From Virgibacillus indicus (GTDB lineage Bacteria; Bacillota; Bacilli; Bacillales; Amphibacillaceae): DNA of 64,000 bases. The position numbers were made by a program, and so were the translations under genes. Numbering within the stretch: the first letter of the stretch is position 1; every line of letters starts with the position of its first letter. The notes under the pieces were generated by a model. That model ran no database searches and was not told the DNA's origin. It saw only the letters and a program-made list of their open reading frames with translations. The stretch lies in contig NZ_NPMS01000001.1 of assembly GCF_002266285.1 (NCBI RefSeq), positions 372,001-436,000 of the forward strand. Reading direction: 5' to 3'. Positions 1 through 10,925 of this stretch are shown here, piece after piece.

Positions 1-508
1 ATATGAAATATTTGAAACAGAGCTTACGGCCAATCTTCAATTGCTGGAGACGGAGTTGACGAAACTGGCTTTGTATGTCGGTGAAAACGGCCTTATTACA
101 AAAGAAATAGCTGAAGATTTAATTGCCCATACATCTAACAGCTCCTCATTAAGACTTGCAGATGCTGTAATTGAACGAAATTTACATAAAGCAATTGCAA
201 TATATAAGGACCTGGAAAAAATGAAGGAAGAACCAATCGCATTAATTGGTCTGCTTGCATTTCAATTTCGAACGATACTGCGTGTTAAGCTCCTGAAACT
301 TAAGGGATATACACAATCGCAGATGCAGAAACAGATTGGGGGACATCCTTATGTAATTAAAATAGCACTTACTAGAGAAAAAAGATTTACCGTTGAAAAA
401 TTACAGGATATTATCAATAAATTAGCCAATGCGGATGCCACAATGAAACAGGGCGGAATGGAAAAAGGCCTGGCATTTGAATTATTATTGTATGATTTAG
501 TTTCATAA
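1..508 (+). CDS. holA: DNA polymerase III delta subunit, C-terminal part (5' truncated by window edge)
   Basis: The reading frame is open from the first bases of the window, so only about the last 168 residues are present; the gene starts upstream. HolA is the clamp-loader subunit that opens the beta sliding clamp. The helical C-terminal part is visible, with family-typical segments such as LIGLLAFQFRTILRVK and the ending MEKGLAFELLLYDLV. Convergent rpsT next door, sharing a terminator, is the usual Bacillus arrangement. Identification rests on the C-terminus plus context. Confidence 0.9.
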   Translation, partial: YEIFETELTANLQLLETELTKLALYVGENGLITKEIAEDLIAHTSNSSSLRLADAVIERNLHKAIAIYKDLEKMKEEPIALIGLLAFQFRTILRVKLLKLKGYTQSQMQKQIGGHPYVIKIALTREKRFTVEKLQDIINKLANADATMKQGGMEKGLAFELLLYDLVS

Positions 509-511
509 TAA

Positions 512-545
512 AAAACGATCCTTTAGCGAAGGATCGTTTTTTTTA
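512..545. terminator. Bidirectional rho-independent terminator between holA and rpsT
   Basis: An 11-bp stem, aaacgatcctt paired with aaggatcgttt around a short loop, has A-runs on the left and T-runs on the right. It can stop holA transcription rightwards and rpsT transcription leftwards. It lies between two converging genes with no other signal. Confidence 0.88.
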
Positions 546-575
546 TGGAAAGAAATTGTCATCCCGGTGTGATTC

Positions 576-842
576 TTATGCACCAAGCTCGTTTACTTTT
601 TTAGCAAGACGTGATTTTTGACGGTTGCCATTATTTTCGTGAATAATTCCTTTTTGAACAGCTTTGTCAATATGCTTTGTTGTAGTCAGAAGAGCAGCTT
701 TTGCTTGTTCAGCGTCTTTTGCTTCAATTAAATTCTCAACACGTTTAATTTGTGTACGCATTTCAGATTTTTGTGCATTATTGTTAGCACGTTTTTTATT
801 GTTTGTATCAACACGTTTAATTGCAGATTTAATATTAGCCAT
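576..842 (-). CDS. rpsT: 30S ribosomal protein S20
   Basis: An 88-residue, very basic protein that starts [11 protein letters not shown] and has the conserved [10 protein letters not shown] ending. Its length is normal for S20, which binds 16S rRNA early in 30S assembly. A consensus AGGAGGTG site precedes the ATG at 842. It is monocistronic, has its own promoter at 946-974 and a leader of about 95 nt, and converges on holA. S20 synthesis is translationally autoregulated in E. coli; whether this leader does the same cannot be read directly. Confidence 0.97.
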   Translation of the reverse strand: MANIKSAIKRVDTNNKKRANNNAQKSEMRTQIKRVENLIEAKDAEQAKAALLTTTKHIDKAVQKGIIHENNGNRQKSRLAKKVNELGA

Positions 843-945
843 TATTTCACCTCCTAAGTATTTTCATACCTGAATAATCATTTAATCATTATCCTCATAT
901 TAAAGCAATGGCTATGCCCATTTGCACTGATAGTGGACAAGAGTC

Positions 946-974
946 ATTTTACCAAACACAGGGCATGTTTTCAA
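946..974 (-). promoter_or_regulatory. SigA-type promoter of rpsT
   Basis: Read on the minus strand, TTGAAA is followed after exactly 17 bases by TAAAAT. Transcription would start near 940 and run through a leader of about 95 nt into rpsT. Confidence 0.75.
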
Positions 975-1093
975 TATTTTTCTTTTATATAGCTGAAATT
1001 GTATGTTTTTGGCTAATTTGTAAAATCTAATAGAGGATGTTCAAAATGGTACCAAATTATTTGAAAAGTTTTCAGCTGAAAGGATGGATAAAT

Positions 1094-2194
1094 GTGGAGG
1101 AAAAAGAGCAAGTATTTCAAGTGAGAACAGACTTAGCCACAGAAGCCAGAGATATGTATGTTGAAACAGAAGAAAAAAAAGAGCAGCAGGAAATCAAGGG
1201 TGTAACGGTAAAAGAACGAGAACAAGATAATATAAAGGTTTCTTATGTAGATATTGATCAGCACGGTGCAAAGTTATTAGGAAAAAAAGCAGGCTCGTAT
1301 GTAACGATTTATGCGGATGGTGTTAAAAGGCAGGATACAGCGAGACAAGAAGCAGCAGCAAAAATCCTGGCAAAAGAACTGGAGCAGCTGATTATTAAAA
1401 ATAATGTTCCGGCTGACGGGACTGGATTGATTGTTGGGCTGGGAAACTGGAATGTTACACCGGATGCCTTAGGGCCAATGACGGCTGAAAAGGTGCTTGT
1501 TACCAGTCATCTGTTTAAGCTTGAGCACGAATCCGTCGCACAGGGATACCGTCCTGTAGCGGCTGTAACCCCGGGGGTAATGGGTGTAACTGGTATGGAA
1601 ACGAGCGATATCATCTTTGGAATCGTAGAAAAATTCAATCCTGATTTTGTCATTGCAATTGATGCGCTTGCATCCAGGTCCATTGAGCGAATTAATGAAA
1701 CGATTCAGCTCTCAGATTCAGGTATCCATCCTGGTTCAGGAGTCGGAAATAAACGAAAGGAATTAAGCAAAGAAACATTGGGAATTCCTGTTGTTGCAAT
1801 TGGAGTTCCAACAGTAGTTGATGCTGTAACAATTACAAGTGATACTATTGATTTTCTTTTGAAGCATTTTGGGCGTGAATGGAAAGAAAAGGACGATCCT
1901 TCTAAGTCACTGGCTCCTGCAAGTTTTGCATTTGGTGAAAAAAATTTAACAGAAGAAGATTTGCCAAACGAAGAAAAAAGAAATACGTTCCTTGGAATAG
2001 TAGGAAATTTATCAGAAGAGGAAAAACGGCAGCTTATATCAGAAGTATTAACACCTATTGGTCATAATCTAATGGTAACACCAAAAGAAGTAGATGGCTT
2101 TATGATAGATATGGCAAACGTTATTGCGAATGGAGTGAATGCAGCATTGCACGAAAATGTTGATGTAGATAACTTTGCTTCTTATACAAGATAG
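1094..2194 (+). CDS. gpr: Germination protease (GPR) that degrades small acid-soluble spore proteins
   Basis: GPR is made as an inactive zymogen in the forespore and cuts SASPs when the spore germinates. The family core is clear: [15 protein letters not shown], a [12 protein letters not shown] block and [15 protein letters not shown]. The GTG at 1094 is preceded at good spacing by AAAGGA and gives 366 residues with the auto-processing region QVRTDLA close to the N-terminus, as in B. subtilis GPR (368 residues from memory). ATGs at 1037 and 1046 in the same frame would add 16-19 unconserved residues. It sits immediately before spoIIP, another sporulation gene. Confidence 0.93.
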   Translation: MEEKEQVFQVRTDLATEARDMYVETEEKKEQQEIKGVTVKEREQDNIKVSYVDIDQHGAKLLGKKAGSYVTIYADGVKRQDTARQEAAAKILAKELEQLIIKNNVPADGTGLIVGLGNWNVTPDALGPMTAEKVLVTSHLFKLEHESVAQGYRPVAAVTPGVMGVTGMETSDIIFGIVEKFNPDFVIAIDALASRSIERINETIQLSDSGIHPGSGVGNKRKELSKETLGIPVVAIGVPTVVDAVTITSDTIDFLLKHFGREWKEKDDPSKSLAPASFAFGEKNLTEEDLPNEEKRNTFLGIVGNLSEEEKRQLISEVLTPIGHNLMVTPKEVDGFMIDMANVIANGVNAALHENVDVDNFASYTR

Positions 2195-2305
2195 AAACTT
2201 TCAAAGCTCTATCAATTCTCTCTAGTTTTAGAAAGATGTGTTCTAGTTCCTGTAGTTATGACATAGATTTTAACTATAAGTCACTACTTCAGGAAGGGTG
2301 GAACC

Positions 2306-3484
2306 ATGCGTTTTGGACATATGCAGGATGACGGCCGAAAAAGAAGAAAGCTTTATTTTAAAAGGGGCGGCATTTATTTTGTCAGTATCGTTGTTCTTTT
2401 TGTATCCATTGGCATTTTAACAACGATAAAACCTGCTTATCGTCTATCCTCCAATGCTATTACAGAATGGACAAGGGATATTGACAGTTCATTATTTCTA
2501 CATTTATTAGGAATGGAAAACAAACTATTTAAACAAGCAAATTCGGAAGAAAATATATTGCCTGATTTAACAGATGTTTTTTTTCAATTAGCAACCAGTT
2601 TAAAACCAAATGATCCAAGAAGCCTCTTGGGAAATGAATTACCTGGTTTTTCAATTTTTGACAGTCAAATACTGATCGCCGGAGAAGGTACGAATTATAC
2701 GAACTTTCCCTTTGAATCTTCACCGCCATTGGAAGAGGTTTTAAAAGAAAGAGAAGCAGTTGTAGAAGAAAACGAAATGGAAGAAATACAGGAGAAGCAG
2801 GATAAACCGGAAATTGCTCAGACTACCGGAGAGCGAGATGTTGTATTTATTTACAATACACATAATCGTGAATCGTTTCTTCCTCATTTGCCGGGTGTCA
2901 GTGACTCAAATTCAGCCCAGCATAAAGAGGTTAACATTACTAAAGTAAGTGATCGATTGGCCAAATCCCTCGAGGCAAATGGTATTGGGACGATGGTTGA
3001 TGATACAGATATAATGAATTCACTTAATGAAAAGGGATGGAAGTTCTCTCAAGCCTATAAAGCTTCAAGGGATGTTGTAACAGAAGCATTTAACACGAAT
3101 AAAGACATTCAGTATGTATTTGACCTTCATCGTGATGCTGTGCCCAGAGAGCACACTACCAAAGAAATAAACGGAGAAACGTATGCAAGAATTATGATTG
3201 TTGTTGGACTGGAACACCCGGGTCATGAAAAAAACTTAAAATTAGCAACCGAACTGCATTATATGCTTGAAGAAAAATATCCTGGTATCAGCAGGGGAGT
3301 TTATCCAAAACAGGGACCCAGAGTGGATGGTGTGTATAATCAGGATCTATCAGATAATGCGCTTGTGTTGGAATTTGGAGGCGTAGGGAACAACCTTGAT
3401 GAGTTATATCGATCGGCAGATGCCCTGGCAGATGTCTTTGGTGAGTTTTATTGGGACGCTGAGAAAGTAGATGCAGAACCATAG
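2306..3484 (+). CDS. spoIIP: Stage II sporulation protein P, cell-wall amidase/endopeptidase of engulfment
   Basis: SpoIIP is the membrane-anchored peptidoglycan hydrolase of the SpoIID-SpoIIM-SpoIIP complex that thins septal wall during engulfment. A basic N-terminus and one transmembrane segment (about residues 20-42) precede a variable linker with an acidic coiled stretch. The catalytic domain begins near residue 185 with FIYNTHNRESFLPHL, followed by FDLHRDAVPR and EFGGVGNN, the expected metal-binding and catalytic motifs. GGAAGGGTGG precedes the ATG. A CATAGATT sequence near 2263 resembles a SigE -10, but I found no convincing -35. Confidence 0.95.
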   Translation: MRFGHMQDDGRKRRKLYFKRGGIYFVSIVVLFVSIGILTTIKPAYRLSSNAITEWTRDIDSSLFLHLLGMENKLFKQANSEENILPDLTDVFFQLATSLKPNDPRSLLGNELPGFSIFDSQILIAGEGTNYTNFPFESSPPLEEVLKEREAVVEENEMEEIQEKQDKPEIAQTTGERDVVFIYNTHNRESFLPHLPGVSDSNSAQHKEVNITKVSDRLAKSLEANGIGTMVDDTDIMNSLNEKGWKFSQAYKASRDVVTEAFNTNKDIQYVFDLHRDAVPREHTTKEINGETYARIMIVVGLEHPGHEKNLKLATELHYMLEEKYPGISRGVYPKQGPRVDGVYNQDLSDNALVLEFGGVGNNLDELYRSADALADVFGEFYWDAEKVDAEP

Positions 3485-3496
3485 GAGGTTATGAAT

Positions 3497-3817
3497 ATGA
3501 TCCGGTCCATCATTTTTTTATTATTATTTGCTCTCTTCTTTTTAACAGGCATGCTTTATGGAATGGACAGAGAAAACTATGCAATGCCGGATGATTCAGT
3601 AAATCAGTCAGAATCAGTTCCGGTTACTATATCTGAAAAACCTGAGGTTACAGAGGATACTGTTAATGAAGCAGTTGCCAATCAAGATTTACATTCATTA
3701 AACAATGAACCGGTACATTTCACGGAAAAAGCTGCTTCATTTCTTGAAGCTGGCGTAAAGGTTTTTTACGATATTGTTGTTCAAATTCTCTATCAGATTT
3801 CACAACTATTTTTCTGA
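3497..3817 (+). CDS. yqxA: YqxA family membrane-anchored protein (DUF3679)
   Basis: A small protein of unknown function found directly downstream of spoIIP in Bacillus. An N-terminal transmembrane segment (IIFLLLFALFFLTGMLYG) is followed by an acidic soluble part and a hydrophobic C-terminal stretch. AGGAGG at 3483-3488 overlaps the spoIIP stop and is spaced correctly (8 nt) for the ATG at 3497; an in-frame ATG at 3491 is too close. Translational linkage to spoIIP suggests sporulation expression, which is inference. Confidence 0.8.
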   Translation: MIRSIIFLLLFALFFLTGMLYGMDRENYAMPDDSVNQSESVPVTISEKPEVTEDTVNEAVANQDLHSLNNEPVHFTEKAASFLEAGVKVFYDIVVQILYQISQLFF

Positions 3818-3852
3818 TAATTAAAAACACTAGTATAGAACAATTATGATTG

Positions 3853-3892
3853 GATCCTTGTTAAGAAAAATGAAGGATCTATTTTATTTTTA
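3853..3892 (+). terminator. Terminator after spoIIP-yqxA
   Basis: GATCCTT pairs with AAGGATC across a 13-nt loop and is followed by a T-rich tail. The stem is short, so confidence is moderate. Confidence 0.6.
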
Positions 3893-3924
3893 TCGTATTC
3901 AATTAGCTCCCTATGCTTTTGTTC

Positions 3925-3953
3925 TTGAATATAAACCTTTCAATTGCTATAAT
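3925..3953 (+). promoter_or_regulatory. SigA promoter (extended -10) for lepA
   Basis: TTGAAT, 17-bp spacer, then TATAAT preceded by TGC (an extended -10). It lies about 75 bp upstream of lepA and after the yqxA terminator. Confidence 0.75.
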
Positions 3954-4026
3954 CAGTCTAGTTAACGACGATGAAATTTAAGCTTTTATCCATATGGTAA
4001 AAGACATGTAGGAGTGAACATCACTT

Positions 4027-5835
4027 ATGGTGAAAAAACAAAGAAATGTACGTAATTTTTCGATTATAGCACATATCGATCATGGGAAATCCACCTTAGC
4101 TGACCGTATATTGGAAAACACCAAAGCGCTCACACAGCGTGAAATGAAAGAACAATTCCTTGATGCGATGGATTTGGAACGTGAACGGGGAATCACTATT
4201 AAATTGAATGCAGTTCAATTGCACTACACCAGCAAAAATGACGAAGAATTTATTTTTCATTTAATTGATACACCAGGGCACGTCGATTTTACATATGAAG
4301 TTTCGCGAAGTCTTGCAGCTTGTGAAGGAGCGATACTTGTTGTTGATGCTGCACAAGGTATTGAGGCCCAGACCTTGGCGAACGTATATCTTGCTTTGGA
4401 TAACGAGTTGGAAATAATCCCAGTTATTAATAAAATTGATTTGCCAAGTGCGGATCCTGAACGTGTGAAAAAAGAACTTGAAGATGTTATAGGAATTAAT
4501 CCTGATGACGTTATACTAGCCTCTGCAAAATCTAATATCGGTATCGATGAAATACTTGAACGTATCACAGATGCAATCCCAGCTCCTGTTGGTAATGAAG
4601 AGGAACCTTTAAAAGCTCTTATTTTCGATTCATTGTATGATCCTTATCGTGGTGTTATTGCATATGTTTGTATCAAAGAAGGTTCAGTAAAAGTCGGCGA
4701 TAAAATAAAAATGATGGCAACAGATAAAGAATTTGAGGTTAATGAAGTTGGTGTATTTACACCGAAGCCTGTTGGTCAGAGTGAGTTAACCGTAGGAGAT
4801 GTAGGTTATTTAACAGCTTCTATTAAAAATGTCGGGGATACTCAAGTAGGGGATACAATTACACTTGCGAACAGACCGGCAGCAGAAGCTCTTCCTGGAT
4901 ATCGCAGATTGAATCCGATGGTATTTTGCGGTTTATACCCGATTGATTCAAATAACTATAATGATTTGCGGGAAGCGCTGGAACGTCTGGAACTAAATGA
5001 TTCATCACTGCAATATGAACCAGAAACTTCTCAGGCGCTAGGGTTTGGCTTTCGCTGCGGATTTTTGGGATTATTGCATATGGAAATTATCCAGGAGCGA
5101 ATTGAACGTGAATTCAATATTGATTTAATAACAACTGCTCCAAGCGTAATTTATGAGGTCGAACAGACAAACGGAGAGACCCTGAGCATTGATAATCCTT
5201 CAGAAATGCCTGACCCGCAAAAAATCAATGAAGTTCGAGAACCATACGTTAAAGCAACGATTATGGTTCCAAATGATTACGTTGGTGCAGTTATGGAAAT
5301 TTCTCAAAAAAAACGCGGGCAATTTATTGATATGGAGTATCTTGACGATATCAGAGTTAATGTTATCTATCATATACCATTATCCGAGATTGTTTATGAC
5401 TTTTTTGATCAATTAAAATCACATACAAAAGGATACGCATCTTTTGATTATGAGATGATTGGATACCAGCTATCGAATCTCGTGAAAATGGATATTCTTT
5501 TAAATGCTGAAACTATTGATGCACTATCATTTATTGTACATCGGGACTTTGCCTATGAACGAGGTAAGCAAATAGTAGAAAAGCTTAAGAAACTGATTCC
5601 AAAACAGCAATTTGAAGTGCCTGTGCAGGCAGCAATCGGGAATAAAATTGTTTCCCGCTCAACCATTAAGGCAGTAAGAAAAGACGTAACAGCCAAACTT
5701 TATGGTGGAGACATTTCACGTAAACGCAAGCTTTTGGAAAAACAAAAAGAAGGAAAAAAGCGGATGAAAATGGTTGGATCTGTAGAAGTACCTCAGGATG
5801 CGTTTATGGCTGTATTGAAAATGGATGATGATTAA
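4027..5835 (+). CDS. lepA: Elongation factor 4 (LepA), ribosome back-translocase GTPase
   Basis: 602 residues, full length for EF4. The GTPase domain has G1 [10 protein letters not shown] (about residues 16-25), G3 DTPGHVDF and G4 NKIDLP. EF-Tu domain 2-like and EF-G-like domains follow, then the LepA-specific C-terminal domain rich in Lys/Arg ([18 protein letters not shown]). EF4 acts on the ribosome during elongation stress and initiation. The ATG at 4027 follows a somewhat distant AGGAGTG. The gene has its own promoter and probably reads through a weak terminator into hemW. Confidence 0.98.
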   Translation: MVKKQRNVRNFSIIAHIDHGKSTLADRILENTKALTQREMKEQFLDAMDLERERGITIKLNAVQLHYTSKNDEEFIFHLIDTPGHVDFTYEVSRSLAACEGAILVVDAAQGIEAQTLANVYLALDNELEIIPVINKIDLPSADPERVKKELEDVIGINPDDVILASAKSNIGIDEILERITDAIPAPVGNEEEPLKALIFDSLYDPYRGVIAYVCIKEGSVKVGDKIKMMATDKEFEVNEVGVFTPKPVGQSELTVGDVGYLTASIKNVGDTQVGDTITLANRPAAEALPGYRRLNPMVFCGLYPIDSNNYNDLREALERLELNDSSLQYEPETSQALGFGFRCGFLGLLHMEIIQERIEREFNIDLITTAPSVIYEVEQTNGETLSIDNPSEMPDPQKINEVREPYVKATIMVPNDYVGAVMEISQKKRGQFIDMEYLDDIRVNVIYHIPLSEIVYDFFDQLKSHTKGYASFDYEMIGYQLSNLVKMDILLNAETIDALSFIVHRDFAYERGKQIVEKLKKLIPKQQFEVPVQAAIGNKIVSRSTIKAVRKDVTAKLYGGDISRKRKLLEKQKEGKKRMKMVGSVEVPQDAFMAVLKMDDD

Positions 5836-5850
5836 TTAAATAAAGGGACA

Positions 5851-5898
5851 GGGGGAACTCTTGAAGGATTCATGTCAAGGAGTTTCCCTTTTCCTTTT
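5851..5898 (+). terminator. Imperfect terminator hairpin between lepA and hemW
   Basis: GGGGGAACTCTTG pairs imperfectly with CAAGGAGTTTCCC and is followed by TTTTCCTTTTT. The mispaired stem suggests partial termination. Confidence 0.5.
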
Positions 5899-5925
5899 TG
5901 AGATGGTCTGAAGGAGGAAGAAAAA

Positions 5926-7104
5926 ATGGTGGAATCAGTATATATTCATATCCCTTTTTGCCAGCAAATGTGCCATTACTGTGATTTCGTGAAATTTTTC
6001 TATAACGAGAAATTAGCGGCACAATATCTGGAAGCTCTGGAGAATGAAATCAATACAAATTTGCCTGGTTCGAAAAATAGAGTGAATACAATATATATAG
6101 GTGGCGGAACTCCAACTGTGCTAAGAATAGAACAGCTGCGAACTTTGTTAGAATTAATAAATGACAAGTTTGATGTTTTAAAGTGCAAGGAATTTACGAT
6201 TGAAGTAAACCCGGGTGATTTGGGGAAAGATAAGATTAATCTTCTGAAAGAATACGGCGTGAACCGCGTTTCTTTTGGTGTTCAGGTGATGGATGACAAA
6301 ATGCTTGAAGGCTTGGGAAGAATGCATAAAGTAAGTGATGTTTATAAAACTGTAGATCAACTTAAGCAGTATGGGTTTTCAAATATAAGCCTTGATTTAA
6401 TCTATGCATTGCCTGAACAGACTGTGGAACAATTTCAAACATCATTGAATGAAGCAATGAGTTTTAATCTGCCTCACTATTCTACCTATGCATTACAAAT
6501 CGAGCCAAAAACCGTCTTCTATCAGCGGCATAAAAAAGGTGACCTTGCTCGCCCCGCTGAGGAGGAAGAAGTACAAATGTATGAAATTCTTAAAAAATCT
6601 ATGCAAAAACACAATATTCGACAGTATGAAATAAGCAATTTTGCCAAAACGGGATATGAAAGCAAGCATAACCTGACTTATTGGAATAATAAGTATTACT
6701 ATGGATTTGGTGCCGGTGCACATTCTTACTTACCAGGCAAGCGCATTGGCAATATTCGCCCATTGCCGGCATATGTAAATGAGGCAATGAATAGTGGCAG
6801 GCCGATCTTGCAGGTTGAAAATATTGGTTTAAAACTTCAGATTGAAGAAGAAATGTTTCTTGGACTGCGTAAAATGGAAGGAATAAATAAATCTCATTTT
6901 ACGAATAAATTTGGCTTTTCACCAGACTTTCTCTATAAACAATCTATAAAAGAGTCAATTAATACTGGTCTGCTTCATGAAGATGAAAAAACAATCCGTT
7001 TAACCGATGAGGGTATGCTGCTTGCAAACAGGGTATTTGAAAAGTTCCTATTGGAAGATAAAGAGTTTGAGAAGGTTTATCCTGGTTCAGTACATGTTTA
7101 TTGA
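5926..7104 (+). CDS. hemW: HemW, radical SAM heme chaperone (formerly annotated as coproporphyrinogen III oxidase)
   Basis: 392 residues. The 4Fe-4S motif CxxxCxxC is formed by C12, C16 and C19 and is followed by Asp-Phe (CDF). The lack of the fourth cysteine of true HemN, and the HemW-typical position next to hrcA, point to the heme-trafficking protein rather than the oxidase. The SAM-binding YIGGGTPTVL follows near residue 65, and a HemN C-terminal domain is present. GGAGGAAGAAAAA precedes the ATG. The next gene's -35 box overlaps this stop codon. Confidence 0.93.
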   Translation: MVESVYIHIPFCQQMCHYCDFVKFFYNEKLAAQYLEALENEINTNLPGSKNRVNTIYIGGGTPTVLRIEQLRTLLELINDKFDVLKCKEFTIEVNPGDLGKDKINLLKEYGVNRVSFGVQVMDDKMLEGLGRMHKVSDVYKTVDQLKQYGFSNISLDLIYALPEQTVEQFQTSLNEAMSFNLPHYSTYALQIEPKTVFYQRHKKGDLARPAEEEEVQMYEILKKSMQKHNIRQYEISNFAKTGYESKHNLTYWNNKYYYGFGAGAHSYLPGKRIGNIRPLPAYVNEAMNSGRPILQVENIGLKLQIEEEMFLGLRKMEGINKSHFTNKFGFSPDFLYKQSIKESINTGLLHEDEKTIRLTDEGMLLANRVFEKFLLEDKEFEKVYPGSVHVY

Positions 7105-7129
7105 CAAAAAAAAGAGTATTTGATAATTT
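7101..7129 (+). promoter_or_regulatory. SigA promoter of the hrcA-dnaK operon
   Basis: TTGACA, 17-bp spacer, TAATTT. The -35 overlaps the hemW stop codon. Transcription would start just before or within the CIRCE operator, so bound HrcA would block it. Confidence 0.7.
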
Positions 7130-7139
7130 ATTAATAGCA

Positions 7140-7166
7140 TTAGCACTCGCGCGTTAAGAGTGCTAA
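7140..7166 (+). promoter_or_regulatory. CIRCE operator (HrcA binding site)
   Basis: A perfect inverted repeat, TTAGCACTC, nine bases, GAGTGCTAA, exactly matching the canonical CIRCE. HrcA represses class I heat-shock genes through it, with GroE assisting HrcA folding. It lies between the promoter and hrcA, so the operon is autoregulated by its first product. Confidence 0.98.
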
Positions 7167-7180
7167 CAGAGGTGAGGATG

Positions 7181-8212
7181 ATGTTAACAGAAAGACAATT
7201 ATTAATTTTGCAAGTCATTATTGATGATTTCATCGAGACAGCACATCCCGTTGGCTCTCGCGCTATATCCAAAAAAAATAATGTACCATACAGTGCTGCA
7301 ACAATTCGAAATGAAATGGCAGACCTTGAAGATTTGGGATATCTGGAAAAAACACATTCTTCTTCGGGCAGAATTCCATCTGAAAAAGGGTATAGGTATT
7401 ATGTTGACCATTTGATAGCACCAATCAGTTTGAAGAATGATGTCAAAATCATTAAGAACATTATTCAGGATGGCTTTTTTGAATTGGAGCAGGTTGTCCA
7501 AATGTCAGCTGAGGTATTATCGGAACTGACGAATTATACTTCAATAATACTCGGGCCAGAGCTGCTTGAAACAAAATTGAAGCAAATTCAAATCATTACA
7601 TTATCGGACCATACAGCTGTAGCAATTTTAGTAACAAATACAGGACATGTTGAGCACCGGTCGTTTTCTGTCCCGGCTGAGATTAATCCATCAGACCTGG
7701 AGAAGATGGTAAATATTTTAAATGATCGTTTGTTTGGTGTACCGATTATTCGATTACCTGAAATGTTTAAAACTGAAATTGCATCATTGATGAAGCAGTA
7801 TATGAATGATTTTGAAAAATCCTATGACTATTTGCAAGCCGTGTTTTTTAGCGAAAACCCGGTAAAGCTGTATGTTGGAGGTAAATCGAATATACTGATG
7901 CAGCCCGAATTTAATGATGTAGAGAAGATAAGGTCTTTCTATTCCATGATGGAGAAGGAAGATGAAATTGCCAGTTTGCTTAAATCTTCCGACAATGGTA
8001 TTAAAGTAACCATCGGACATGAAAATGAAATAGATGCTATTAAGGATTTCAGTCTAATTACCGCATCTTATCAGCTGGGTGAAGGCCAATTGGGTACCAT
8101 TGCTTTGCTTGGACCTACCCGAATGGAGTATAGGAAAGTAATTTCATTATTAAAAGGACTGTCCAATGAAATGACAGATGCACTATATCTCTGGTATAAA
8201 AGCTATGAATAG
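7181..8212 (+). CDS. hrcA: Heat-inducible transcription repressor HrcA
   Basis: An N-terminal winged helix (LTERQLLILQVI, then SAATIRNEMADLEDLG and SSSGRIPSEKGYRYYVD) is followed by the HrcA dimerisation/GAF-like region to residue 343. A GTG at 7160 in the same frame lies inside CIRCE and ATG 7178 is too close to the SD; ATG 7181 follows GAGGTGAGG at proper spacing and gives the family N-terminus MLTERQLL. It is first in the hrcA-grpE-dnaK-dnaJ operon and represses it through CIRCE. Confidence 0.96.
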   Translation: MLTERQLLILQVIIDDFIETAHPVGSRAISKKNNVPYSAATIRNEMADLEDLGYLEKTHSSSGRIPSEKGYRYYVDHLIAPISLKNDVKIIKNIIQDGFFELEQVVQMSAEVLSELTNYTSIILGPELLETKLKQIQIITLSDHTAVAILVTNTGHVEHRSFSVPAEINPSDLEKMVNILNDRLFGVPIIRLPEMFKTEIASLMKQYMNDFEKSYDYLQAVFFSENPVKLYVGGKSNILMQPEFNDVEKIRSFYSMMEKEDEIASLLKSSDNGIKVTIGHENEIDAIKDFSLITASYQLGEGQLGTIALLGPTRMEYRKVISLLKGLSNEMTDALYLWYKSYE

Positions 8213-8238
8213 ATAAATGATCTCTATTAACAGTGGTT

Positions 8239-8270
8239 CTTGTGGTAGGGGAGATTCTCTTACCGCACCT
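8239..8270 (+). other. Imperfect hairpin between hrcA and grpE, possible mRNA processing site
   Basis: GTGGTAGGGGAG can pair with CTCTTACCGCAC, with G-U pairs and one bulge, and no T-run follows. In B. subtilis the dnaK operon transcript is known to be processed between hrcA and grpE at a stem-loop; the equivalent position here suggests the same role. This is inference. Confidence 0.45.
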
Positions 8271-8342
8271 TTGGAATGCTGTTTTATTGAATAAGCTATT
8301 TGTGATATAGTCTGATGTGGCAGAAATTAGGAGGTGGCAATT

Positions 8343-8918
8343 TTGGGAGAACAGGAAAAAGACAATGTAGTTGAAGAGGAATTAAAGTCAAACTCTGAAG
8401 AAGAAATTGAAATTATTGATACAGAAGAAGCTGAAGGAAATTCTGGTGAAGATGATGAAGCAGAAGCACTTCAAAAAGATATACAGTCACTCCAGCAGGA
8501 AAAGGAAGAGACATATCAAAGAATGCTTCGTCTGCAAGCAGAGTTTGATAATTTTAAAAAACGGTCACAGAAAGAAAAAGAAGCAGACCGTAAATATAAA
8601 TCACAGGATCTTGTGAATGAATTATTGCCTGTAATGGATAATTTTGAAAGAGCATTAAAAATAGAAGTGACTGAAGCGACATCCAGCCTGATAGATGGTA
8701 TCACTATGGTATACAAACAGCTTCAGGATGCACTTAAATCTCAGGGGGTTGAAGTGATTGAGGCAGAAGGGAAAGAATTTGATCCAAACGAGCATCATGC
8801 GGTTATGCAAATAGAAGATGATGAAATGGAATCAAATATAGTCGCAGAAGAATTACAAAAAGGTTATAAACTTAAAGATCGCGTAATCAGACCTGCAATG
8901 GTTAAAGTAACTAAATAA
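8343..8918 (+). CDS. grpE: GrpE, nucleotide exchange factor of DnaK
   Basis: GrpE releases ADP from DnaK. An acidic N-terminal tail is followed by a long coiled coil (about residues 40-90) and the conserved block AEFDNFKKRSQKE, then the beta domain with VEVIEAEGKEFDPNEHHAVM and the ending RVIRPAMVKVTK. A GTG at 8334 overlaps the SD, whereas TTG 8343 lies 8 nt after AGGAGG, so TTG is the likely start, giving 191 residues. Confidence 0.95.
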   Translation: MGEQEKDNVVEEELKSNSEEEIEIIDTEEAEGNSGEDDEAEALQKDIQSLQQEKEETYQRMLRLQAEFDNFKKRSQKEKEADRKYKSQDLVNELLPVMDNFERALKIEVTEATSSLIDGITMVYKQLQDALKSQGVEVIEAEGKEFDPNEHHAVMQIEDDEMESNIVAEELQKGYKLKDRVIRPAMVKVTK

Positions 8919-8934
8919 TTTTGTCAGCAGTTAA

Positions 8935-10782
<1,848 letters not shown>

Positions 10783-10798
10783 ATAGCAGAAAACGAAT

Positions 10799-10835
10799 AG
10801 TCAAAGTCAGGATTCTCTTGGCTTTGGCTTTTTTC
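10799..10835 (+). terminator. Terminator between dnaK and dnaJ
   Basis: TCAAAGTCA pairs with TGGCTTTGG with one G-U and is followed by CTTTTTTC. It would reduce transcription into dnaJ, keeping DnaK in excess over DnaJ. Confidence 0.6.
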
Positions 10836-10855
10836 TCGAGTGGTGAAATGAGTAT

Positions 10856-10885
10856 TTGCCACTGGGACTTAAATGATGATAAGAT
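10856..10885 (+). promoter_or_regulatory. Possible internal promoter for dnaJ
   Basis: TTGCCA, 18-bp spacer, TAAGAT, placed after the dnaK terminator and about 40 bp before dnaJ. The match is modest. Confidence 0.4.
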
Positions 10886-10925
10886 AAAGGCTATGCAAGT
10901 AGTGTATCGGGAGAGTGATTTTTAA

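Noticed and set aside
1037..1093. Longer N-terminus for gpr from ATG 1037 or 1046
   Set aside because: It adds residues not expected in the short GPR propeptide; GTG 1094 has a better-placed SD.
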